DNA from: Phoronis australis
Taxonomy: Eukaryota > Phoronida > Phoronidae
Reading direction: 5' to 3'
Length of the DNA: 64,000 nt
Assembly (NCBI GenBank): GCA_002633005.1
Contig: NMRA01000045.1
Span: forward strand, 1,173,552 to 1,237,551
Shown: positions 35,727 through 48,239 of the stretch, one piece after another
Numbering within the stretch: position 1 is the first letter of the stretch
Layout: each line of letters opens with the position of its first letter
Translations under genes and position numbers: made by a program
The notes under the pieces: generated by a model
Told to the model about the DNA's origin: nothing
The model's database searches: none
The model's input: only the letters and a program-made list of their open reading frames with translations

Positions 35727-36768
35727 AGTATTGCAATAAAGTAGGTTGAGCAAATAAAATTCACTTACTACGAACATTTGTTATGGTTGATTCAAACGTA
35801 AGAGGTATTGCAGTAAGAGCCACACACAAGATTTGGGCCAAATCAGGCTACAGTTATCCTCAGCTGAGAATCTGCATCAGAGAATTTGGCTTACCCAGCG
35901 TTCCCTGTTGAAAGCAGTCAACTAAGGCATTTGGACAGGGTTCTTACAGGAAAAAATTACTAACAAAGCACACACCTAGAACTGAATAAGTAGCACCCAA
36001 CAAAAACCTTAGAGGCAAGAAATGGGTTTTTATAAACACAATCCATACTATGCCCACATTTACAGGCAAAGGAAAATGGAAGGTTTCTTGAATTATTCCA
36101 AATGGAATTCACACAATTCAGTAGCTATCCCAGAATTTTAATGCAGCTAGAGGGCATCAGAATATCCAAACCTGTCCGAAAATCAACATCACTTGTGAGC
36201 TTCTCATCAAAAACACATCTGCCAATTTTAATAATGGTCCTTCGAGAGGTTAGGCACATAGGTGTCAAAAATGCTCTAAAATTTTTTAAAATGGCCACTA
36301 GGTGGCAAAGAATATTTCAAATCCGTCCAAAAATGGGGACGCGGAGTCCCCTTCTCAACAGAAACCCTTTTTTTCCAAATTTCATGAAAATCCAATGAAC
36401 TCCAAAGATACAGAAGCGAACCTAAAAAATTAAAATTGCTACGAGAGTCAGTGGTACTCGCATCAGTCTGAAACTGCCAAATCTCATTACGATCCTGCAA
36501 AGGGCTTAGGACATAGAGCAGTAGATGCCAGGACGAGCAGACAGAGATGACAGCTACATGCAACATCAGTTACCAGAGGCCAACTCTGTGCTTCACTCAG
36601 TCTATGGTCTTTTTTCCGAGAAACTTTGCCAGTATACTAAACGAAAATGATCAGATTATCTTGTTTCACAGAAAGAAAAATTAGGATCCCTGTTACGTTA
36701 ACAACAGTAATCAGATAAAACACCATGCAGCTATTATGGCAGCACAATTCTAATCACATAATGGCTTA

Positions 36769-36991
36769 GTCACCTTACTAAAATTCCTGTTAATTCACCT
36801 TCATCCCTGGTCATTAGGGAAGGCTGCTCCGACAATAAAATCAGCTTCCATCCAGACATCATCAAATGGAATCCCAGGTCATTTTTTGACATATACTTTA
36901 GCATCAGATGCTACATTTCTCACATTCAAGCTTACACAAAATGTTTATATCTTGGCCTATGATAAAATAAAGTAGGGCGGAGTAAGGTGAC
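36769..36991. mobile_element. 223-bp MITE with TA-flanked inverted repeats
   Basis: The ends are GTCACCTTACT and its exact complement AGTAAGGTGAC, each followed outward by TA, as in Tc1/mariner-type insertions. Part of the interior resembles 14440-14560, suggesting a dispersed family. It lies downstream of SLC66A1 and carries no coding capacity. Confidence 0.65.
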
Positions 36992-37379
36992 TAAAATTAC
37001 ACACTTTATCATAACAACATCTAGCTTTGGACAGTCATCAAGGGTACCGCTCATCACTCAGGAGGGGGGTTCTCTCTTGAACGCTCAAGGTTCTTTTTCT
37101 TTCTGTTTCTGGTTTGTTTCTGTACATAAAAAACTGAAGTGCAATCTGGTAGTGCAGTTAAGGAAGTGATAAATTATTTTTTCCAAAAATGCTCAGGCAT
37201 TCCTTCTATCCCTACATCTGCTTTGTCGCTTCGAATTTTGTCTCTGAAATCAGCAATTCATGCGACAAGTATGCACCCTCGCGTAAAGGTGCATTATCAG
37301 TTTAATGGCATTGGAATTATTGTTGGATAAGGTCTTGAATTTGTTAGCTATAAAAGAGCAAAATCTGCTGTTTTTCTAT

Positions 37380-37385
37380 TTTATT
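37380..37385 (-). terminator. Candidate SLC66A1 poly(A) signal
   Basis: AATAAA on the minus strand, about 380 bases after the SLC66A1 stop. Function is inferred from position. Confidence 0.45.
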
Positions 37386-37487
37386 ACAAATCTTCAATTA
37401 TAACCATTGTCTGACTGACATTCACTGAAACCAAGATCGGTGTCTCAATATATTCAAAAATACTCTGCGATTTGGCAAATGGGATTT

Positions 37488-37560
37488 GGTTCAGCAGTAG
37501 AGTGTTTGGCTGCTACTGCGGAGTTCATGAGTTTGAATCTGAGTGACTGCTAATTTCTGT
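37488..37560 (+). repeat. tRNA-derived SINE-like fragment
   Basis: It reads TGGTTCAGCAGTAGAGTG (A-box-like) and, 34 bases on, GAGTTTGAATCTG (B-box-like). The cloverleaf is degenerate, so a SINE head or old tRNA pseudogene is more likely than a working tRNA. Confidence 0.45.
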
Positions 37561-37763
37561 AAAATTCTGACACAGAATGTTCCTCTAGATTTCCAGCAGT
37601 AATCCACAGAACATAGAAATTAATGAAAGTTCATTATGGGAATGGGGGGGGGGGGNAAAATATAAAGTTCTGTTTGTGCCCCATTATGCACACTAAACTG
37701 AAGAGCACTTGGGCCCACATGAATACATATGGTGCCCAATGGAAAGAACCATTACACATGTCT

Positions 37764-37949
37764 CTATTTCAAGGATACAGTGAAATCCAGTGCCATCACA
37801 CCAAGTGAGCCCACTAACCAAGGCATATGCTGAATGACAAAAATGCCGTCCACTGACTGCAAGAGCACACTCAATCCATATGTGCCATTACCAATGAGAG
37901 CCATGATAAAAAGCGCCAACGACAGACCTTCTGTGCACTTTCTCTTAAA
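37764..37949 (-). CDS. SLC66A1: SLC66A1 terminal exon
   Basis: The acceptor is TTTGTTTTAG, and 61 residues run from FKRKCTEGLSLALFIM to LDFTVSLK and TAG. MPWLVGSLGV is nearly identical to the human HLPWLVGSLGV. The human protein continues with a longer last helix and a LL tail. A GTATCC just before the stop is a weak alternative donor. Confidence 0.93.
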   Translation of the reverse strand, partial: FKRKCTEGLSLALFIMALIGNGTYGLSVLLQSVDGIFVIQHMPWLVGSLGVMALDFTVSLK

Positions 37950-40900
37950 CTAAAACAAATGAGAGCATATTGATTAACAACAACACAACGGTAATCTCTA
38001 CATTTTCGGCATAATGTAGCGACATGTTTCGACAGTAAAACATCCACCATTGTCAAGCTTTATTCAGAGAATGGATGACAGGATGACTGCAGCACGGAAA
38101 ATTCCAAAACATGTAAAAATACCAGAACATGATTGGATCGCCTATTGCTAAAATAAAACCTTGAAAATGGTGTATGTTTTACTGCAAAAACGTGTCGCTA
38201 TATTTTAGAAAAGTTGTCTTTATTCAAAATTCCTAATTAAGGGCACACCACGGCAAACAAGTGGAATGTTGCTTTCTCTCTTTTCCATATGGACAATATG
38301 CAAAATGCAAAACATACAGACATATAGATACTTCTCCATGTTCGAATTCTGTACCATAACCAACATCAGACACTATTTTGAAAACATACGGGTAATCACA
38401 ATAATGTTAGAAGCCCTTAAAATTTTGGCAATTATTTTTGCCAAAAATTGATAAGATTTTACCGTATCATAGCGTTTGGTCATACAATATCGTTCTCATA
38501 CTAAACACGAGTCACGTGAAGTTTGAAATAAAAGATGCCCCTGCCTTCATACCTGATGTTTTTGGTTAATAATCATACCCTAAATTACCTAAATGATGCA
38601 ATATTATGAATTGGTGCTATGACATTGGCATAACGTGCTAATATTCCGACCAATCCTGAACAGTTACTACAAAAATTAGGCTTCTCATGGTGAGAAGGCA
38701 GATCTTATTCTGTCATCCGATATGGGGTCAGACAATAAGAAAGCAGTTCAGACGTCTTACACATTTGAGTTTTTTGATTGACGATTAGACATCTAATCTG
38801 TCAACTGATCAGATGGCATGTGAACACTGCATACTAAAACAAAGATATATTTCAATTTTCCTTAGTTTTGATTAGCATCATGATAAAACCTCACCAATTT
38901 TGGGCTAAAATAATTATCAAGAAGGAATCTTTTTCGTCTTTCACGGAATTCTACATTGTTGTATCTGACAATAACTTCAAACAAAAATTGTCTGATGGTA
39001 TAAAACTTAATGCTGTGTACTAAATTGGAGATATTTTAATAATGATGTTAACCAAGACGAACTATCTTATATGTCAATATCAAGCATATACGGCAGCCAA
39101 CATCACACAAAACTTCCTCAAGAGTCTTCAGGTCAACTAATCGACATCATGAATGACTTCACAGAAATTTACAAAACTTCAGAAATAAAGATGTCTACAT
39201 ACATTTAAATTGTACACAGTCACGCAGTCCTTCAAAGATACTCACGTTTTTAATAATCTGAGGTATTCTAGATGCAAAATAGAAAATGGCCGATATCGTT
39301 CCCAAAGCAAACCCCACATCTGTAATCATATTCTGAAAAGAAAGAAATTAACATGACGCCACATTATTGCAACAATAATGCTATTTCAAACTTAATAGGT
39401 AATAGATTTGTCAAAAATTGCCTCAAAATATAACAACCCGGAAACAAACAAAAAAACATAGACTAGTTTATTAAAAATATAATGACGAAAACCAGTACGA
39501 AACACTTTAAACCAACGGTCCCGACGGCTTTTCAATCACCGTTGAGTTTTGATTTTTCTGTCTAGACATTTGCTCTGTTCTGACATGCTCATTTATCAAT
39601 AGCTTTGTTAAAGGTGCTTTGTTTCCCAGTCAAACTAGGGTGCAATTTCACTCTAATTTTCCAAAAGGTAACAAATGCTGAGAATACATCAGTAACTGCA
39701 ATCCTGTTTCGATCCTCAACAACAGCTATGCCTAAAAATGGTAATTGATCCCCTCATACATGAAAATCAAAAGGGCAGTTATAATGTACTAGTTGCAACA
39801 TGCTGAACATGAAAACATTCTTGGATTTTTAGTGATGATAGATTTTAAGAAGGCATTTGATACAGTGTCCTGGAAATTTAATATGTATAACATGGTTAGT
39901 TTTGGAAGTGATTTTATTAAATGGATTTGTCTCCTCAACACAGGATCTCGGCTTTGCATGATCCAGCACAATTTCACTTCAGAGTACTTTGAAATTGGTT
40001 GTGGGGCCCGCACGGGGATTTTTCACCATACAAGTTCACCGTGTGTGCGGAGATCATGGACTTCTTGTTAAGGCATAAGCTTGGAATTAAAGGACTAAAT
40101 GTAGGTACCTGATCTCATAGAATTATGCAATATGCTTATGATATCATTATTATGTATACTCAATGTTTCTTTGAAAAGTGCCCTTAATCTACTTGATGAA
40201 TTGACTGTATAAGTTTTCGGGCTTGAAGCCGAATCTAAAGAAAATGGAATACTTGTGATCGGTGCTATAAAATTTAGTGGTAGATGCTTGTGTCCAGTGA
40301 GAAAAACATAAAATGAAGTACAGAATCTTTTACAACACTGGGAATTACATTTAGTTAAGATCTTTCTCGGATAATATCACTAAATTATGAAGACAAACTT
40401 GAGGAAATTCAAAATAGTATAAATTCCTGGAATAGGAGGAGTCTAACTCCTCTGGGCAAATAATTGTCGTGAAATCTTTGATGCTTTCTAAACTTGTTTG
40501 TCCATTTATTTCTTTGCCTTTGTCATAACAAGGAAACTATTCACAAGGTTGAAGAACTCTTTCATAATTTTATTTGGAGTGGTAAAAACAATAGAATTTA
40601 GAGAACTCTCCCATGCCAACACTTCTCCCTTGGTTGTAGAATGTCTCATATGGAATCGTTCATTAAATCATTGAAATTCTCCAAGTTTCGTAAAGCTGTT
40701 TCGTAATCCAAAGACGATCTATGGAAAACGTTCTCTCCCTGAGTATTCCATTAAATACCCACAGTAATCCTCTGCATTTTGGTAACATTTTTTGATGAGA
40801 TTTGATCAAAACGTACACATAATCTTTTCTGGAAAGTAATAGTTAATGGTGTCAGTAATTTCTTCCTAACTTTTCCTGTCGAGCGTGAGAATACAGCAGA

Positions 40901-43900
40901 TGAACGGTTATGATTCAATTCCAAGCTTTTTGCAGGCAATAAATACTTGTATTATGGAAAGTGGAATAAAAATAATATTGTGTAATGTTTATGAATTTTT
41001 AGAATCACAGTGAGATCTGATGATATATGATCAATTCTGCAGAGCACATGGCTTCTCTCCGCGGCTCAAGGATAACAATATGTGAACATCTTAAAATGAG
41101 AGAAAAATGAGAAGTTACTTTGCCAAACATCCCACACTTTCACGTATCGTACGTTTGCCAAGGGCAGGAAAATTTGTTTATATGGCTTTGGTTAACAAAT
41201 TGTACAAAATTTGAAAAAAATGGGAGACAGTATTTCAAAATTTCGCAAACTGACGAGCAGTTGTGGAAAGCCTAGTTGAGCTGTTAACTTTACGAATGAT
41301 TCAAAACTGAAGTGGTTTCAAACTCTTTTGATGCATAAAATCCTTATCACTATTCACCTATTTCACGAAAGCGCCATCTTCCCGCGCCATCTTTAAATAC
41401 TGATTGAAAACGAGGCACACTGATAAAACCTCGTGAGAGATCATCAGCTGGCCATGGTGTACTGTGCAGTGCCAGATCGTACCAATTCCAGTAATAACTC
41501 GTCGCTATTCTTCCCAGGGATATACTTAGCCACTAGCTCGCCCAGTCGCCAATGCGAATAAAAATGGTGCTGGGCGAGTAGAAGTTGACTTGCCAGTCGC
41601 CCAGGTGGCGAGCGAATTTCAGAGCGCAAAAGCACTATATCGTTCCCAGATGAATATGAATAATTTTCCTCCTCTTTGTGCTGTTTTTATCATGAATTTA
41701 AGGTTCAGTTTGGTCATCGTGTCGATGCTCCGGCAGTAAAAAAACATCGGCGCAGTGCGACCCTACCGATTCAGTACATGTCACCCGTTACGCGATTCGT
41801 CAAAAAACACAGTGTGTGGTCGTGCACAAAGAATTTGTGGACTAGTCCGAAACGAAGAAAAGGGGAGAAAGGTGGAAGACCGGTCCATGTGCTCATAGCA
41901 AATGAAATACTATATTTCTTGGAACTGATTTCTTATTGTAATGTACAATGTCATTTTAGCCAAAATTATTTTATAACATACGTCCTACAGGTGTAATAAG
42001 CGCCCATGCCCCTATAAGCGTCCCCACTCGTTTTCAGACTTCGCTAACACAAGCGCCCAGTCCATGAATGTGTATATATTTGTGCGAAAAAATGCCTTAC
42101 CTCACAGTTCTAAAATTCTACAGTAAATGTATTCAATTAATCAATAATATCCGACAGTCCTGAAAAATCATTGTGCACGGAATTTCTAGTAGACCACGAG
42201 CCTCGCCGCTATGTCGGTATTTAGCCGTGGCTGTACACTTCAAACCGTTCCGCAGTGCTTCAAAAAGAACGCAAAAGATTTGCTGATCTTACGAGGAAAG
42301 TGTCACACTATATGGTCTGGTCCTTCAGAACAGACGCAGCGTACTGGTAACGGGATTGGCCGTATTGTATCTTTCCCGTACAGATCTTCTCCCACAACAG
42401 GAATCCAGGGCCCCGTCTCTAATCTTTGTACTCGAAACGAACTCGTAACTATGTTTGGCAATTTCTCTGCTCCTTTTGTGCGAACTTAAGATAATTGGTT
42501 ATCAGACTGTGCTCGAATACATTATAGTTTATGCATAGGAGTTTCTAGTTCAAGTTTGCCCTTGAAGACCCTTATATTCGTGCTACAAACTCGAGTAAAA
42601 ACTCGAACTTTCGAGTTCAAACTCGAACTTATTGCTTTAATATACAGAGGCGGATCTACAGGGGAGGTTCAGGGGGTTTAAACCCCCCCCTCGGGACAGG
42701 ATCAAAAATAACAACTGGAAAAAAAATCGCCAGAAAAACGAAATTTAGCTAATAAAAATCCCAAAAAATCTTACACGGGAGGAGGGAAACCCTCTCGCGA
42801 CCTTCCTTCTCCTCGGTGCTACGCGCCTCGGATTCTTTCGAATCCTAAACCCCCCCCCTTACTGAAATCGTAGATCTGCCACTGATATTGGGTTTACAAA
42901 CTGTGAACTAAGGGCAATAAATTATCTACGTAAGTTATTGTGTACTCGAGCATAGAATAATAGACACTTATCTTGATTTCGCCCAAAAGTAGAGTAGAAA
43001 ATGCCAACTTAATTTTGAGTTCCATTTCGAGTAAAAAGATTGGAGACCGGGCCCAGATAGCTTTGTACACGTCAAATTATAAAAACCGCGAATCGAAACT
43101 TGGCCAAGAAGCGCGCTAGGGCCTACATATAATATGTGGGCCTGCTCAATGAGATAAATATAACTACACATACAGCTCATTGTGCCTGTTACTCTGGCAA
43201 ATGAACACTGATGACACGCACGCGCTCCCTCACTCGGTGCACACCTGTTGACTCACTTCAATACAAACGTCACGCAACAACATGTGTTTGTCCAGATTTT
43301 TCTCGTTGCGGGGTGCGATCAAGCGCACTTTTTTACTTAATCTGCTTTTAATCCCCACTCCGAGTCCACCGGAACTTAGAATCTTAGGAAAGGCTATTTG
43401 GAAAACTTAAGGAGGATTTCAGGTAATTTGAGTCGAAACTATTTTTACTCAAGAATTCAAGTTGTCCTATCGACGATCGCGAAGCAGCGACGCATCACTG
43501 AGCCGGCAAGTTTTCGCCCTGGGATTTCAGCACATTTTTTTAAAAAGATCGTAATTTAACAACAGAGTTTGATACCAATGCACCACAGTTTCGTAGACAA
43601 TCTGTCATAGGTTACATACGTCACAGCGCGTAAATTTGATGAATCCTAGCTTCCGAGAATTCAGCCGTTACGGAGACCGGGTTTTAACCGCCGTATGCTA
43701 CAAAAGCGTCCCCCTGGGCGCTTAATAGGGCGCCAAATACGGTAGCCCTAATAGATGGTGACATCAGTGCACGAAACGATGATTTTTATATAAACTAGCA
43801 GCAAGTTTGTGGTGACTGGCTGCAACGGCCGGGTGACTGAACTTCGGGCTTTGCGAGTAGATTTTCTGTCTCCGGCACTCGCCCAGCTGGCGAGCAGGCC

Positions 43901-46900
43901 GGGTTTTTCAAGACTAAAAGCCTGGGTATATCCCTGACTTCCACACTTTTCCAAAAGAGGGAAAACTACGAAGAAATGGCTGAGGAGGGTAAAAGTCTAG
44001 TTGCCATGCGTATTGCTATGTTTTTTGGAGATCGATTCAATATCAGACAACTTGATTTTTGGTAACGTTGATAAGTCTTTTGACCACACCACCTTGCAGG
44101 ACGATGCCATGTTTGTCAAGGCGCCTCGTTTTCGATCACCACGACAGCAGCGCCCCGCGTTCGTGAAATAGGTGAATTACTTTTCTCTTTGAAAATTGGT
44201 GTATGTGCAGTTTCTGTTGTAAGAACCACATGTCAAACACATCCACTAACACAAGAAATTGTAGGAACACCACATTTATCCACCTTCACTCTTATCAGGC
44301 TTCTATTGTGAGTCAGCATGCGTGAATAATTGGCTGATAAGCCACCTCTAGAACTACTTTTGGCTGAATGGATGACCAGGCCATAAAATGATAATTAGCC
44401 AAGACCAGTTACTAATGCAACAAAGAATAATGTTGTAGCATCACCTAGCNCTCAGCCAAGGTGGATAAATACGGTCTAGTTCAATTTTCCATACCCCACC
44501 GTTTACCTTCACCACTGGGGTTAGGACCAATCTTATTTAGTGGGACTGTTCATAGCATGCAGGGAAAATTATTCATTTGTATTGGTCATGTAAATGTGTA
44601 CAATCTCTTTTGGTCCTTCTTACTTCATTGGATAAACCTGAGAGTTAATTTGTTTTTAACATATGGTACCGAAGAGAGAGATTTGCCAAATTCTTGCCAA
44701 GTTTCAATTTACTAAAAACAGAAATATTCGAATATTACAAAATTGAGAAATTTATTTTCCAAACAAAATGCCAACTGCGAGTTTTCAACTGTCGATGAAC
44801 CCTATGGTTGTTTTGTTTGCAGAAGACTGTGAGAATGTTACGTGGCCCAAGGTGAATGTGAGTAACCGGGAAAGCAGATAATTACCATCCGTCGTATTTA
44901 TTCCACTTCAATTTTACCTCTTGTTCATATTGAGTGTGAGCATGACTGAATAAATTGTTGAAAAAAAGGGTAATCTGATGAAAAGACCTAGAATTTCCTA
45001 TGATGGTAGTGAAAGCCTCGTCAAGACGGTCGAGGGCAAGCGGACTTCACCTTCATCATAGTTGGAATGACGAACCACGATGGATTACCCATCATAATGG
45101 GGAATGTTGTCCCATTACTTGAAAACATGTTGGAGATCACAATAGAAAACTTACCGGAAAAATGAAATTGGCAGGACTAACAAGTAGTGTGCGACCGCCT
45201 GGACGTTTGATGACCTCCATGGATTGTGAAGCCAAAAGCCTATCTTCAGGAAACGAAAAGTACGTGAACCCAAAGAATAGTAATACAGCGGAGACAATGA
45301 CTTCTCGCTTGTAGCCATTATTCGGAGGATACGACTTCAAGACTTCACCTACAACCAAGATGGAAAAGCAGTGTTTAGTATATGTCAACACACATTGGTC
45401 ACTTTGAGAAAGTTTGTAAGTAATACCAGTGTGTCAGTCACCACTCAACCTTGGCTCACCTTATTATGGATCTGTCATGTCATGTGGAGAGGGGAATAAG
45501 AGTTTTTGGTTGGACAGGAAACGTTACAACCAACAGTGCACGACAGTGATTTTCTTTTTGTCTTTTAAGTCAAATAGGCAATTGCGGGTGCCGCAAAATT
45601 ATGGAAGACTCAAAAATCCATAAAACGTCATGTTTTTTTTTCCTCTTTAATTGAAAGGGAAAATAGTACTATGTTGCATGGAAAATTGCAGTAGTAAGAT
45701 GATAGTAACAATATTAATGACAGCGACAAATGAACACCTGTTCCATTATTTGTCAACAACTTCCATATAAAAAGCGAGACATCTGGGTCTATGCTAAAAC
45801 GTAAGGATGAAATAATAGACGCAACACATAAAAACGTACCAACGCCGTTTTTTTTTAACAGGATAGGTTACACCCATAAGTGCCTGATGACATTTTTTGT
45901 TTTTTAAGTCGAATGGGCAATTGTAGATGCCTCAAAAATTACACCAACTTCTTATAATAATATATCAGTGTCGCCATGTGTCAAAAAGCCAGACATTTTG
46001 ATGTTGTGGCGTGATGGAATATTTCAAATAGTGGGACACTCTGCCATGAGAGGGACAATTGGAAACGAGTTCAATTTCCACTGTCAGCAACACAAAGCAT
46101 TGGATTGAATTTTGCTACAATGCAAAAATTTCATTTTTCATTTCATATGTAGGTAAATACTACAGATAACATTCCCTGCTCAGAAATCGGATAAAAAACA
46201 GGTAAAGATTGCACAAATGAATTACAGAAACGATTGAGAACAGTAACAATATATGCAAACACAAGCACACACACACCTAGCTATGCAAATAAGAGCAGTT
46301 TTTCGAAAGTTACGTAAACACACCTGTTAGTTGGCCTAAACTTTTCATTTATAATTGCAGAACAAACACGCATAAAGCACATGTCACTTCTTTCGCAAAA
46401 TACCGTAACACCAAAATATATGTTTTTGAAAAACTCCTGGAATGTATATTGGTAGGTTGTTGAAAGTGGTTCTAAGACTGGAGAAGAAGAACTATGAGAT
46501 GCCAGGCTATTGCCGGTACCTGGCCAGGGCAACGAGTCATTGCGTATAAAGAATGACCAATGTAATAGTCTGGTTTGTTGAGGTTTTGCCAGGAAATCTT
46601 AGATTGTTGTAGAACCATACCTTAACAGCCTTGTTTGATGAACAATAATAACAAAATGAAAATGAAGCAATAAAATTCGTCTTGATTCGATAACTACAAC
46701 TGTCGATCAAAACTCAATCCAGCAGACTGCCCGAAATGTACAGGGCAAACTCTCGTGGCTAGTCCTGGGGTTGCAAGCTCTAATAACAGAGTGCATTGGT
46801 CACGCACGGGAGTAGAGATTCCACAGCTAGAATTCTATGCTCTAAGCAAGTATAAAATATTAATGTGTAACTATTCCTTGAAATGATCGCGCTTTCCTTG

Positions 46901-48239
46901 CACTGAGCACAAGCCTGTTTCCTTACCGTCTCGTTTTCTTTTGTAGTAGGCTTTCACTTTGAAGTAACCAAACTGTGATAGGTTAATAACATCTGAACAG
47001 ACGTAAAACGTGGCAACATATATCTGTACAAAATAAGAAAATGGTATTTAATAATTAACTAAAAGAACCACAGCAACGCCATGCTCTGACAATGTCAGTG
47101 TGAAGAACAAATAGAGCATTGATAATTTTGAAAGACGGCGAAAGGAAAACTTTAGTGTTACACAACGACACTTGATTCGTATGTGTTTTAGTACTGGCAC
47201 AGTGAACTACAGCACAAATTCTTAAATTCATGAAAAAATAATGGCTTACATTGTTCATTTTTGAAAGACATTACTGCAAACATTAAACCATTCACCAAAT
47301 TCTATTTTACACTCTACTGTATTCACCTGGAAAGGCAATTGTTTTGATAACAAAGCACCAACCAAGTTACACCCATCACCCAGCATCCAGTTGATTAGCA
47401 TGAATGGTGACAGGGCGACATCTGGGATCCCCTGCCTGCAGTTCTCGTAGAGTTGGCTGGAATTGAAATACATTAAAATCTATTTTGACAATTCATGTTC
47501 CAAAGTATCAACGTCGACAATGACACTTTGGAAACTTAATCTCAGTTTTGTTAATACTCGTCTGGGAACACAGTACTTCAAAAACTTCGTGCCAATGCAG
47601 AAAGAAAAAATCTTTCGAAACTAAAACTCAGTACAGCATCCTGACCACAATCTGTTTTGATTGTCATAGCAACGAGTTTGGATTTTCCTACATCGAGCTT
47701 GGCTCACTTGCGTTAAGTTTGAAAAAACATTACAACATAGTGAAAAAATGAGGAACTAAGTCATTTGTTAACCAGTCCTAAATAGGGATTCAACAATTTT
47801 CACAAAATCTTATACATATTGACGTCGCTCTTTACACACAGATGTAACATTTTTCGATCATTTTATCTTTATTATTAGCTGCTCTTTGACAAATGGCATT
47901 TTCTGAATACATCTACCAAAAACTGAGCCCTCCAGTAAATGAAAACAAACACACTTGGTCCTTACATTTGGAGCACTGCATGAAAAGATCCTTTATACTT
48001 ATTTGTAAATGAAGTGGTGTAGTTTCGTATACTCACGGAAAAGCAGCCACTACCCAAGCTACAAGTGAAATGAGACCCAAGATGAGAGAGGCGTATCTCT
48101 GTTTATCCAGAGCACACTGGTGAAGCAGTGTGAACAGCCATGGTGCCACTCCATCCGTGCAATTTGTTTCGTTGTACGGTGGTACAATAACGGAACCATT
48201 TTCAGCCACCAGCTGGTGCACTAACACAGTAAAAGGCAT
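37764..48239 (-). CDS. SLC66A1: SLC66A1 (PQLC2), lysosomal cationic amino acid exporter (whole gene)
   Basis: This PQ-loop family membrane protein exports lysine, arginine and histidine from lysosomes (LAAT-1 in worms). Six coding exons, read 48239 to 37764, join in phase to 897 nt or 298 residues; human is 291. The N-terminus is lumenal with overlapping sequons NET and NCT (YNETNCTDG). Helix 1 (ASLILGLISLVAWVVAAF) is followed by the first PQ motif (FPQ, about 68-69), then GDGCNLVGALL. After a variable loop of about 85 residues, GTISAIFYFASRIPQIIKN holds the second PQ motif (about 232-233). KCTEGLSLALF, NGTYGLSVLL and HMPWLVGSLG complete the fold. The ATG at 48239 matches the family length. 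The gene ends early, LDFTVSLK, without the dileucine tail of the human protein. A 5'UTR exon lies upstream. One intron holds a LINE fragment and a nest of DNA transposons. Confidence 0.95.
39246..39332 (-). CDS. SLC66A1: SLC66A1 exon with second PQ motif
   Basis: 87 bp, phase 0 at both ends, acceptor TTCTTTTCAG, donor AAC|GTGAGT. It encodes NMITDVGFALGTISAIFY and FASRIPQIIKN. The Pro-Gln of RIPQ is the second PQ-loop hinge needed for transport. Confidence 0.96.
39793..40720 (+). mobile_element. LINE (L1-like) reverse-transcriptase fragment, decayed
   Basis: MIDFKKAFDTVSWKF starts the reverse-transcriptase region. Later frames give KLGIKGLNVG, then EEIQNSINSW.RRSLTPLGK, then FHNFIWSGKN and SLGCRMSHMESFIKSLKFSK, in the order expected for the thumb and C-terminal part of L1-type ORF2. 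Several frameshifts and stops break it, and no 5' end or endonuclease is seen. It lies opposite to SLC66A1 in an intron. Confidence 0.8.
41979..43744. mobile_element. GCGCCC-ended non-autonomous element, copy A
   Basis: The right end reads GGGCGCTTAATAGGGCGCC then AAATACGGTA, and the left GTAATAAGCGCCCATGCCCC. Much of the length matches copy B at 50838-52315, for example GACACGCACGCGCTC and TTTTCGCCCTGGGATTTCAG. No transposase is seen. It contains a further MITE at 42645-42884. Confidence 0.7.
42645..42884. mobile_element. MITE, GGCGGATC family, copy 3 (innermost)
   Basis: The ends are CAGAGGCGGATCTAC and GTAGATCTGCCACTG. Flanks ATATA and ATATT agree with a 5-bp target duplication bearing one change. 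This is the fourth level of nesting. Confidence 0.75.
45155..45348 (-). CDS. SLC66A1: SLC66A1 exon: variable cytosolic loop and next helix
   Basis: 194 bp, acceptor TTGGTTGTAG, donor CCG|GTAAGT. It encodes GEVLKSYPPNNGYKREVIVS, AVLLFFGFTYF and GGRTLLVSPANFIFP. The hydrophobic stretch fits helix 4. The rest is the poorly conserved loop, and GRTLL is typical of the family. Confidence 0.9.
46927..47023 (-). CDS. SLC66A1: SLC66A1 exon: helix 3
   Basis: 97 bp, acceptor TTTTGTACAG, donor G|GTAAGG. It encodes IYVATFYVCSDVINLSQFGY and FKVKAYYKRKRD. It aligns with the human segment that follows LADQLPLQ (TYTAVYYVLADLVML). Confidence 0.92.
47327..47456 (-). CDS. SLC66A1: SLC66A1 exon: first PQ loop and helix 2
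   Basis: 130 bp, acceptor CAATTCCAG, donor CAG|GTGAAT. It encodes QLYENCRQGIPDVALSPFML, INWMLGDGCNLVGALL and SKQLPFQ. The split Pro codon from the previous exon completes the PQ motif. GD.CNL.G..L.KQLP.Q is diagnostic. Confidence 0.97.

Larger units (their letters stand above)
41515..43936. mobile_element. hAT-like element inserted in the THAP remnant
   Basis: It starts CAGGGATATAC and ends GTATATCCCTG, with looser subterminal similarity (repeated CTCGCCCAGTCGCC-like strings on both arms). Flanks TCTTCC and ACTTCC suggest a 6-bp target duplication with one mismatch. It carries the next nested element. The open frame at 41676-41996 has no recognised product. Confidence 0.7.
41455..43979 (+). 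pseudogene. THAP-domain gene remnant split by an insertion
   Basis: MVYCAVPDRTNSSNNSSLFF before the insertion (41455-41514) continues as HTFPKEGKLRR at 43943, after removal of the 41515-43936 element and one copy of its 6-bp target. First zinc Cys, then F.H.FPK...LR is the THAP pattern. The second Cys is replaced (PDRT instead of PGCT), and stops follow, so it is dead. Confidence 0.65.
41352..44177. mobile_element. Outer THAP-encoding transposon, interrupted by a nest
   Basis: The ends ATTCACCTATTTCACGAA (41352-41369) and their exact complement (44160-44177) face each other, with an 11-bp subterminal inverted pair (GAAAACGAGGC at 41406, complement at 44123). Just inside, an ATG at 41455 opens a degraded THAP domain, whose second part lies after the inserted elements. 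Apart from the insert the element is only about 400 bp, so it is a deletion derivative. It lies in an SLC66A1 intron. Confidence 0.7.

Noticed and set aside
37488-37560. Functional tRNA gene
   Set aside because: A- and B-box-like strings are present, but the stems do not pair well, so a SINE or pseudogene is more likely.
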